From: Hydrangea macrophylla
Taxonomy: Eukaryota > Streptophyta > Magnoliopsida > Cornales > Hydrangeaceae
Assembly (NCBI GenBank): GCA_033977485.1
Contig: CM066998.1
Span: 30,443,501 to 30,507,500, forward strand
Direction of reading: 5' to 3'
Length of the DNA: 64,000 nucleotides
Shown here: in pieces, positions 56,050 to 64,000 of the stretch
Layout of the letters: each line of letters opens with the position of its first letter
Position numbering within the stretch: position 1 is the first letter of the stretch
Translations under genes and position numbers: made by a program
Notes under the pieces: generated by a model
The model's input: only the letters and a program-made list of their open reading frames with translations
What the model was told of the DNA's origin: nothing
Databases searched by the model: none

Positions 56050-56325
56050 GGGATCAAGTGAAAATGCAGTTCAAATGGTTAATTCATATAGTTTAGGCTC
56101 GTGCGATTAGGAGCATTGATATTTATTTAAATTATTTTTTGCAGTATCATGCAGTTTAAGCTCGTGCGATGAAAAGCATTACATTTTAATTGCAGTATCA
56201 TGCAATTTAAAGCTCGTGCAATAAGGAACATTACATTTGTTTTGGTGTTTGGGAATTACACAGTTTATAATTATGTTGGAAGTAATAACGTGCAATTTAG
56301 GCTCATGCATCAAGGAGCTTGGACA
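56050..56325. repeat. Tandem repeat block 3 (GCAGTATCATGCAGTTTAAGCTCGTGCGAT)
   Basis: Four diverged units of ~60-70 bp, each with a TGCA(G/A)TTTAgGCTCGTGC-like core followed by AGCATT. Blocks 1-3 together look like the repeat-rich 3' part of a gypsy element whose gag lies to the right on the minus strand. Confidence 0.65.
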
Positions 56326-56875
56326 ATTTCTTTTCATTTGCAAGAATGAGCAGAAGGCATCGTTGTTATCACGACATGATTATCATTAAAGTACTTTCTA
56401 GGAAAGTACTCTTGTAATGTGATCACTTTGCATGGACTTTGTAACATTATGTCTTCCATAAATGAGTCATTGCCTTCAACCCTTTGCTGGTTATCATTTC
56501 TCTTTGGGCGTCAGCATGAACTCCTCTTTTGTTGGCTCATGCTAGGCTGCGTCACATGATGCATTAAGTACCTTACTTTTGTGACTTCCTTCTTGTTGCA
56601 ATAATCCATAACTCTTTGTCTTCTTCAGGCCTTCTTTAGGGTAGAAGCTAAATCCGCCTTTTTGTAGTAGTTAAGCTTCCACTAATTCAAAAGATCTATA
56701 GTGAATAAACTTGAGACATGCCTCCAGTGTTGAAGTAGGGAATCATGATTCCTTGGAATAAGACTGTACATGTGGAGTGCTTGGAGACGCAAGTATGATA
56801 GTAATGTGATTTGATGCTGTTACTTCGTCAGTGTACAAGAGGATTTTGCCCTATTTTGCCAAGTTCATGATAATC
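56326..56875. other. Spacer left of Gypsy-C gag
   Basis: No ORF of note. On the minus strand near 56700-56860 there may be decayed protease-linker coding, but I cannot support a domain. Confidence 0.3.
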
Positions 56876-58290
56876 AATTTGAGAATGAAGAACTTCTTAG
56901 TTGGGTGACTAACGATCCCAATGGTACTTGTAATACTTTGGATCATTGTCTTTTCCTATCTCATTTGGATGCTTGCACTTGGGGAGTTCAATCAACTTTT
57001 TTTCAAGCAAACACTCCAATATGTTTTGTACATCGGAGTCGAGAAAAGGGTACTCTTTTTTTTTTTCCAACTCCTTGAGGGTTGGATGTTGCTTCTGCTT
57101 TTCATCAGGCTGATATTTCTTGTTTATTTCATCCTTCTTACCCTTCGTGGGAATCTTCACGGGAATGATGGTGACAACCATAGACTGTGTGGTTATAGTT
57201 TTTTCATGGTTCTTACTTTTCTTCTATTTTGTTGCGTTTCTTTGTCGTCCCACATTATAAGGGTCTTGACTGCCATGATTAGCAATGCTAATTTCCATGT
57301 CGTGTGTGCGTGTGGCTTGTTCTTCAAAGATGCAAAGTTTTATTCCTTGTAGGATATAAAGGAGCCCCCAATGCATGCCTTGCATACATAACTCAACAAG
57401 AAACTTTTGAGAGCTGATCCTTATAATTTAAATTTAGAATTCGCCACTAGTTGATGTAATCCATGACTTGTTTTCTTTCCACTATTTTGTGTTAGTGAGT
57501 TCAGTCATTCTTAATGCGCAACACATGCTGTAGAAGCGGTTCAAGAATTCTCGCTCCATGCATTTCCAGCTATTGATTGATTGAGGCTCCAAGTTAGTGT
57601 ACCAGTCAAAGGCATTTCCTTTGTGAGAGCGTACAAACTGCTTGACAAGAAGGTCACCATCAGTACCAACATTGTTGCATGTTTTGACAAAGTGGGCGAT
57701 ATGTTGCTTAGGGTTACCCTTCCCATCGAATTGTTAGAATTCAGGGGGTTAGTATCGAACATGCATCCTCAAGTTGTCGATTCTCTTTATGTATGGATTC
57801 GAGTACATGAGGGAGCTTTGAGGGGAACCTCCAAATTACACTCTTATGTTATTCGTCATCATATCATGAAGTTGTTGAACAGATAGCAAGCCAACAGAAG
57901 TTTTATGAAGAAATTGGTCAGCTACATGCTTTGAGGAAGATACGTGTTGATCATCATTCTTTGGTACAATTGGAGGCGTGAAACTAGGAGGGTACGAATG
58001 ACCGTGGCTTGATTCTTCTATGTTTTGGTTCTCCATCTTATTCATGAGAAAAGTGATATGCATATCTTTCTTTTCAACTGTCTTTCTGAGCTCGTCAACA
58101 GCACGGGCCATTATCTCTATTTGCTCCTCTATGGATGCAGCGTCGGTCATCATGACTGGCATAGCCACTATATAGGATGAGGTGTTTAAGATTGAACACT
58201 TTTGGGAGCTTGATTTATTTGGAATTCTAAGAAAGGAACTAGAGTATGTGTCACTCGTCGGAGTAGACCAAAAATAGGAAAAATTCAAAA
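56876..58290 (-). pseudogene. gag: Gypsy-C gag (Ty3-gypsy, minus strand), broken
   Basis: The minus strand 58288-57836 has SIEEQIEIMARAVDELRKTV and LLSVQQLHDMMTNN. After a frameshift, 57830-57540 shows YQPPEFQQFDGKGNPKQHIA, CNNVGTDGDLLVKQFVRS and KGNAFDWYTNLEPQSINSW, typical of plant gypsy Gag. The C-terminus (57181-56909) has LLEKKLIELPKCKHPNEIG and DPKYYKYHWD, a knuckle with its first Cys changed to Tyr. No pol follows; the tandem-repeat blocks lie there instead, so pol was deleted. Confidence 0.85.
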
Positions 58291-58979
58291 TTTCCTTTTT
58301 GGATCCATGGATAGGTGGCTAGTTGGAGATCACCTGATTGTCCTCAACGATATAATAGCTAGAAACATAACAATGGACATGTGTCTAATTCAAACGCAAC
58401 ATAACTAATTAAACATTACAAGTATTAAGTTGACATTATATTACAGACCCAGCAATAACCAAAAGAAACATAAATAAACAACATGAGTCTTATGACAACA
58501 CTTGTCACTATACTCTAGCAACATCTATAATATTACATCAAAATAAAAGATGAACAGAAGACTAGGGAGATCCGTCTTCAACTAGCAAAACCATATTGGT
58601 CCCTATAATAGTCTTCTCCAAAGTATCCCTTGTCATAAGATCCTTCATCAGCAAATTCCTCAGTGGCATACCCATCTTCACCGTAGTTGCCCTCGGGCTA
58701 AGCAGCACTTGCTAAATCTGGCATTACTGGACGTGGAAAGTCCAGCAGCATAAATGTCGTCAACTTGAATACAAGCTGAGTGAGTATAAGTTCTCACAAA
58801 GCACCGTTAGCAAATAGTTAAATGAAACATCTAGGTTTATTATTCTTATTCGGCTTTCACATGTCTTTTTTGAGTTATTACGAAGTTCCGACCAACTGAA
58901 ATATGATGGAAAACCAAACTCGATCATTCATCACTTGTAGTAGAAAGGACTGGACAACAAGTAACTCGATTCATGAATT
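58291..58979 (-). pseudogene. Unrecognised acidic/aromatic coding remnant upstream of Gypsy-C gag
   Basis: On the minus strand, 58745-58571 reads LDFPRPVMPDLASAA, a stop, then an acidic Tyr/Gly-rich end (EGNYGEDGYATEEFADEGSY and DKGYFGEDYYRDQYGFAS) with a final stop. The composition looks like a real protein C-terminus, not random DNA, but I do not recognise it. It may belong to another retroelement or be a host-gene scrap. The rest of the stretch has no feature. Confidence 0.3.
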
Positions 58980-59300
58980 CAAACTCAACAACTTCTCTTC
59001 GTCACAATTCCGGCATAAGCTGTTGGTTTAGAATATACATGCTTTAACAACCGCTTGATGACAATACTATATATGCCTTAACAGTCGCTTGATCTCCCTC
59101 AGTATCTCAAGATAATATCATGCCTTAATAGCTGACTCTACCAATATATTCAAGGTCGATGACCCATCCTAACATGCTTTATCAGCCAAGTGATTAGTAT
59201 ACCATACATGCATTAACAGCCGCTTGATCACCCTCAGTGCATCAAGATGGTATCATGCCTTAACAGCTGACCAAATCATTAATATCTAAATAAATAACCA
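58980..59300. repeat. Degenerate tandem repeat (CATGCCTTAACAGCCGCTTGATCACCCTCAGT type)
   Basis: Five to six imperfect occurrences of ATGC(C/A)TTAACAGCcGCTTGAT, alternating with CTCAGTaTcTCAAGATaaTATCATGCC. Order is partly higher-order, about 150 bp per double unit. Confidence 0.6.
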
Positions 59301-59969
59301 TTTCTTGACATTCATCTCTCAATTCTTTTCTAACTCATGAGAAAAGGATGGTAACAAAAGATTTATCAGTTGGATGGTACAATAAGGACTCTAGTAAATT
59401 AAAAATCAAGAGAAATAGAACAATGTACAAGTGTTCATACGAGTTACAAAATTCGGTAGTGCGTATGATTATTGTGAAATTTTTTATATTATTATGCGTA
59501 TATTATTCTTGTTATTAGGTCATATTACAGAAGTCTTCATTGCATTATCAGAGTTTGTAAGTATAATATATAAAGAAAGCCAAATACAGCTAGCTCGAGC
59601 ACTTAGGGTCACTCGAGTGCTTGGGCTTGCGAACACTCCACTTGAGCGAGTGATTGATACTCGAGCACACAAGCCTACTACTTCTAGAATACTAACATAC
59701 AGTTAAGGATGTCTACTAAGCACATTTATTTACCACATAGTATGGACATATAAGTATGGGTCATTAACTGAGTAAGCGGGTTTGTGTGCATGTGTTTTTA
59801 TGGTAACATGCAAGGCTATATCATGAATTAAAGATACAGTATTTTTACATGCATGCATACATATAATCTAATTACAACATATAACACAAGACTCATAGAA
59901 AAACTGTTGCACTCGAGCACTCAGGAGACTCGAGCACTCGGTCTTGATAGTAAGCAGATTCTAAGTTTT
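59301..59969. other. Spacer with CTCGAGCACTC motifs before CACTA-3
   Basis: Several CTCGAGCACT(T/C) motifs at 59595-59665 and 59912-59940. The ORF at 59431-59706 has no recognisable domain. Confidence 0.4.
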
Positions 59970-59984
59970 CACTACAACAAAAAT

Positions 59985-60962
59985 GAGCTTTAGCGACGAA
60001 ACATGGCGACGAAATTTAAATTTCGTCGCCAAAAGTATAGTTTTAGAGACAAAATTAATTTTCGTCGCCAAAGAGGCTGAAAAAAGCATAAATTTGGCGA
60101 CGAAATTTTGTTTCGTCGCCAAAAGTGATGCCTATGGCGACGAAATAATATTTTGTCGCCAAAAGTGATGCCTATGGCGACAAAAAATTAATCCATCGCC
60201 AAAAGTGAGTTGTAATGTGATGTCAATCGCGACGAAATATTATTTCGTCGCCAAAAGTGATGCCTATGGCGACGAAATAATATTTCGTCGCCAAAAGTGA
60301 TTTGTAATGTGATGTCTATGGCGATGAAATAATATTTCGTCGCCAAAAGTGATCCCTATGGCGACGAAATATTAATTCGTCGCCAAAAATGATTTTTAAT
60401 GTGATGCCTATGGCGACGAAATATTAATTCGTCGCCAAAAGTGATGCCTATGGCGACGAAATAATATTTTGTCGCCAAAAGTGATGCCTATGGCGACAAA
60501 AAATTAATCCATCGCCAAAAGTGAGTTGTAATGTGATGTCAATCGCGACGAAATATTATTTCGTCGCCAAAAGTGATGCCTATGGCGACGAAATAATATT
60601 TCGTCGCCAAAAGTGATTTGTAATGTGATGTCTATGGCGATGAAATAATATTTCGTCGCCAAAAGTGATCCCTATGGCGACGAAATATTAATTCGTCGCC
60701 AAAAATGATTTTTAATGTGATGCCTATGGCGACGAAATATTAATTCGTCGCCAAAAGTGATGCCTATGGCGACGAAATAGTATTTCGTGGCCAAAAGTGA
60801 ATTTCGTCGCCAAAAGTGATGCCTATGGCGACGAAATATTACTTCGTCGCCAAAAGTGATGCCTAAAGTGAGTTGTAGTGTGATGTCTATGGCGACGAAA
60901 TAATATTTTGTCGCCAAAAGTGATACCTATGGCGACGAAATATTATTTCATAGCTAAAAGTG
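59985..60962. repeat. CACTA-3 subterminal array of palindromic GGCGACGAAAT...ATTTCGTCGCC units
   Basis: Around twenty units in which GGCGACGAAAT faces ATTTCGTCGCC across 2-4 bases, so each is a near-perfect hairpin of ~25 bp, linked by AAAAGTGATGCCTAT. Within it, 60125-60440 and 60441-60756 are a 316-bp tandem duplication in which I see no difference. This is the position of transposase-binding subterminal repeats in CACTA elements. Confidence 0.9.
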
Positions 60963-61345
60963 ATGCCTACCACACATCGCCACCACTGTCGTTGCACTCA
61001 CACACCGCCACTACCGGTACCGCTCGCACAGATCGCCGTTCATCGTCGCGCATACACAGCTGCTTAGCATAGACCACCAGCACCGTCTTCCTCCAGGTTT
61101 GTCTGTTTGTCTCTCTCTCTCTCTCTAAATCTGTGGGTAAGAGTGTGTGTATATGCGTGTTTGCTGTGTGTGAGAGTGTGTAGATACTCAAATAGAAGTT
61201 GAATCCCCAAGAGAAGCTTTGGAAATTGAAACCCCCAATTTAAAATCCTTTTGGGTCTGTAGTATGTGTATACAAACCTTTTCTCCAACCCCTCTCTCTC
61301 TCTCTCTCTCACGTCTGTTTTAGTCGCACTCTACTCTGCCGCTTC
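60963..61345 (+). promoter_or_regulatory. CACTA-3 GC-rich exon-1-like block with donor-like site and CT tract
   Basis: A GC-rich block with CACCGCCACTACC-type sequence ends CCTCCAG|GTTTGTCTG (about 61096/61097), then CT microsatellites at 61110-61126 and 61290-61311. This is the same design and position as in CACTA-1 and CACTA-2. The minus-strand ORFs across it are low-complexity. Confidence 0.5.
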
Positions 61346-62323
61346 TCCACTTCACCGTTGCCGCCCAACTTTGAATATGTCTTTCTATGTATCTGATTTC
61401 TTCTTTCTTACTCCTCTCTTACTCTCTTTCTATTCGAAACTTTGAACATGTCTCTCTCGAGGTGATTCAGGTAATGCATGAGCTTAAGCAATGATCTCGG
61501 TTGATATCTTCTTTACATTTATAGGCTATAAATTTAATTTACGCACAGATATAAATTTAATTTTACACACATACTAATAAATCCAAAATTTACTTGTGTT
61601 GCACAATGTTACTGATATTACACACATAATTGTAAAACATTAGTTGTATTTTATACCATTTAAATGCTATATATCCATGTGAACTACAATTGGTAGAAAA
61701 ATGTATTCAAAATTAAATTATTTAAATAACTTTAAAAAGTTGGCATTAACTTATCTATCCTATACACATTAATTGTTTAAATTAAATTGCAATATATCAT
61801 ATCTTATTTCAAAATATCTCTAATCACTACCTACTATGATCTTGAAGTCCTTGTGTGAATTTTTTGAAGGAAAATTGGAGAGAACTGCGGTGCTCAAAGC
61901 AATCTGTTGTGGATTTAAAGAGACTACCGAACCTCTAATTTGTCTTAGTGCAGGTAATTTGATATAATTCTATTATTTTTTAGTCTCTATACAAATGACT
62001 AAGAACGAAGGGAAGATGTTCTAATAAAACTTTTTATTACAAAATTTTGGTATTTCTATAGATCTTGAGAATTTTTGTCGCCTAAAGTGATATCTATGGC
62101 GACGAAACTATAATTTCGTCACTTGAAGTGATATCTACGGCAGTAAAACGTATTATAGAATTTAATTTTTTAAATAATACGGAGTATAATGGTAAATACT
62201 ATTTATGTTAATATTAGTTTAATTTAATTAGTGATATCTATGTTAATATATATTATTTACAAATAATAAAATTTTATTAGTTAAATAATAAATTAATTAA
62301 ATACATTATAGTAAATAATATTA
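61346..62323. other. CACTA-3 interior with one unassigned exon-like piece
   Basis: AT-rich. The piece 61868-61953 is open (GKLERTAVLKAICCGFKE then TTEPLICLSAG) and ends GTGCAG|GTAATT, like a captured exon; I do not recognise it. Two stray units of the subterminal motif (GGCGACGAAACTATAATTTCG) lie at 62060-62150. Confidence 0.4.
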
Positions 62324-62729
62324 GGGGAAAATACCTTTTACCCCCCTGTGGTTACACTCATTTTCTCATAACCCCCATGTGGTTCATTTTGTAACACTTA
62401 ACCCCCCTGTACTACGGACTAAAGTGAGACTGTTAACTTTTCTAACGGCAGTCCCACTTTAGTCATTAGTACAGGGGGTTAAGTGTTACAAAAATGAACC
62501 ACGGGGGGTTATGAGAACATGGGTGTAACCATAAGGGGGTAATAGGTATTTTTCCCTAAAGAGTATGTATAGGTGCTTGGGGGTATTAACGTCATTTCTT
62601 TTTTTCCATTAGAAAAGTTAACAGTCTCACTTTAGTCCATAGTACAGAGGGGTTAAGTGTTACAAAATGAACCACAGGGGGGTTATGAGAAAATGAGTGT
62701 AACCACAGGGGGTAAAAGGTATTTTCCCC
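62324..62729. mobile_element. MULE-type MITE with three homologous arms
   Basis: A 406-bp element starting GGGGAAAATACCTTTTACCC and ending in its inverse, flanked by a 9-bp duplication ATAATATTA (62315-62323 and 62730-62738), as expected for Mutator-like elements. Inverted repeats are ~121 bp (62324-62444 and 62609-62729). A third, inverted arm copy sits in the middle (about 62449-62557). No coding capacity. Confidence 0.88.
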
Positions 62730-62738
62730 ATAATATTA

Positions 62739-63102
62739 TACTATTATATATGATAATTAATTAAATAACAATGCAAATAATAGACAAAAATAGAGGAATT
62801 TTGGCGATTCAATTTCTTTGAGAATTGTTGAGAATTGCCTTATTTTCGAATAATATTATTAATTGTATATATGTGTATATATATATATATATTTGGGGTG
62901 TCTGATATATAGTTTTAATTTTTTTTAATGCTAAAATCAAGTTTATGAAAGATTTCGACATGTTTTCGGTTCAGTGTCGGTTTACATATTTTTTAGTCCA
63001 TTACCGATCGAATAGACTAAACAAGGGTCTGAATAACCCTGCATATCCATACATATATTTTGTACATCTACGAACTCTTTAATCTGAATTGCTCTTCACT
63101 AT
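62739..63102. other. CACTA-3 interior, nothing recognised
   Basis: AT-rich DNA with a TA run (62870-62892). No ORF or repeat of note. Confidence 0.4.
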
Positions 63103-63577
63103 CACTACAACAAATTGAGTTTTTGCAACGAAACTTGGCAAGGAAAGATAAAATTTCTTGCTAAAAGTATAGTATTAGCAAGGAAATTATATTTTGTTGC
63201 CAAATGGTTGAAAGACATACACATTTGGCAACGAAAGTCATATTTCCTTGCTAAAATTGAAATCTTTTGCAGCGAAATAGCATTTTCCTTGCCTAAAATG
63301 AATTCTTTGGCAAGGAAATATTAAATTCCTTGCTAAAAGGATTATTTTGGCAAAGAAAATTAATTTCCTTGCTAAAAGTACATTTTTTCAAGAAAATAGT
63401 TGCCTTGCTAAACCTTCCCTTAGGCAACAAAAATTAAAAACCCTTGCTAAAACAAAAATCCGTCCCCATAATACCCTCTCCCAAAATGAACACTTCTCAT
63501 AAATTTTCTCCCCAAATTTCCCTCTTAAACATTTCCCACCATTTTTTGTCAGAGTTTCTAATCAATCTACTTAGAGT

Positions 63578-63618
<41 letters not shown>

Positions 63619-64000
63619 GGAGAAGAGAAGAGACGGGGGAAATGAGAGGAAGAGAGAGGTGACCACTCTGCCTCCGTCTACCACAACTCCACTGCTAGCA
63701 CCGTCCACCACCACTCCGTTGCCGACCACCTCTAACTCCCGCTGCCGCTTCTGCGATGATACCTTGGATCTCGGAATCTGAGGTTTGGTAACATCTTGTT
63801 TACTTTTTTGTGAGATTTCAGAAGTTAGGTTATTGTACAATCACAATTTTTTAAAAAGTAAAACTAGCACCTAAAATTAATAAGACCTACATAAATTTGG
63901 AATTCAATTGAAATTATAGAAACATATTTTAGCAAATAATGAGTAATCAAAGATTTACCCTCCAGACTAAATATTGTCATAATATAGACGTAGTTGGATT
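63103..64000 (+). mobile_element. CACTA-4, left end, runs off the window
   Basis: Starts CACTACAACAAATTGAG, then about ten units of a TTGGCAAGGAAAT / ATTTCCTTGCTAAAA motif (63120-63450), analogous to but different from the CACTA-3 motif. A GA microsatellite (63574-63617) and a GC-rich block with a donor-like CTGAG|GTTTGG (about 63782) follow. The right end and any cargo lie outside the window. Confidence 0.75.
63574..63617 (+). repeat. (GA)n microsatellite in CACTA-4
   Basis: An uninterrupted AG run of about 40 bp in the presumed 5' UTR region of CACTA-4. Nearby ORFs on both strands are its translations. Confidence 0.9.

Larger units (their letters stand above)
59970..64000 (+). mobile_element. 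CACTA-3, left part (right end not in window)
   Basis: Begins CACTACAACAAAAATGAGC, followed by a dense subterminal array, an exon-like GC-rich block and AT-rich interior. No matching right end is found before CACTA-4 starts at 63103, so CACTA-4 seems nested in it and its right end should lie beyond the window. The right limit given here is just the window edge. No transposase is seen in the visible part. Confidence 0.7.

Noticed and set aside
60860..60880. GAGTTGTAGTG as the right end of CACTA-3
   Set aside because: It is a variant of the internal linker GAGTTGTAATGTGATG; array units continue after it, and there is no TTTTTGTTGTAGTG terminus.
59985..60962. CRISPR-like array at 60 kb
   Set aside because: Regular palindromic repeats, but the spacers are also repeats, the context is a plant CACTA terminus, and no cas genes are present.

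Overview
This window is plant nuclear DNA, almost certainly from a eudicot. It is AT-rich and has no bacterial-style gene packing. It holds plant Ty1-copia elements, Ty3-gypsy elements of the Tat/Ogre type with a second RNase H, CACTA DNA transposons, a Mutator-type MITE and a tRNA-derived SINE. I see no intact host gene. Every substantial stretch is transposable-element DNA, its decayed remains, or host-gene pieces carried inside transposons.

Layout. The outermost element is Ogre-A (plus strand). Its 5' LTR lies left of the window and its 3' LTR ends at 54404. Four pieces of evidence order what sits inside it. (1) Copia-1 fills the window from base 1 to about 22926 and interrupts the Ogre-A leader just after the primer-binding site. 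(2) Copia-1 is itself split by two related CACTA transposons, CACTA-1 (1467-7221, TSD AGG) and CACTA-2 (11246-21279, TSD TGA). (3) Ogre-B (minus strand, 23270-38890, TSD GATTA) sits in the Ogre-A leader and carries a solo LTR (25792-27155, TSD GGCTG). (4) Copia-2 (46388-52641, TSD CTTCC) sits in the Ogre-A 3' LTR. What is left of Ogre-A is leader, a gag remnant, a repeat-rich 3' region and the 3' LTR.

The most informative part is the cargo of the CACTA elements. CACTA-2 holds exon fragments that I read as NADP-isocitrate dehydrogenase, an O-fucosyltransferase-family protein (two separated pieces), a CBP60 calmodulin-binding protein joined in frame to a PDR/ABCG transporter, and a plastid phosphoenolpyruvate/phosphate translocator. 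Several keep their introns, so capture was at the DNA level. CACTA-1 holds a Rab5-type GTPase fragment joined to a mitochondrial processing peptidase beta fragment with a broken zinc motif. All four CACTA elements share one design: an array of short subterminal repeats, then a GC-rich exon-like block ending at a possible splice donor, then a pyrimidine-rich or intron-like stretch. This could act as a promoter/first-exon cassette for the captured exons.

Right of 54404 lie a SINE with a 9-bp TSD, tandem-repeat blocks and a decayed gypsy gag on the minus strand. They are followed by unrecognised repetitive DNA, CACTA-3 (from 59970, with a palindromic subterminal array), a three-armed MULE-type MITE (62324-62729), and the left end of CACTA-4 (from 63103), which runs off the window. 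All protein identifications come from recognising motifs by eye; none was checked by database search.
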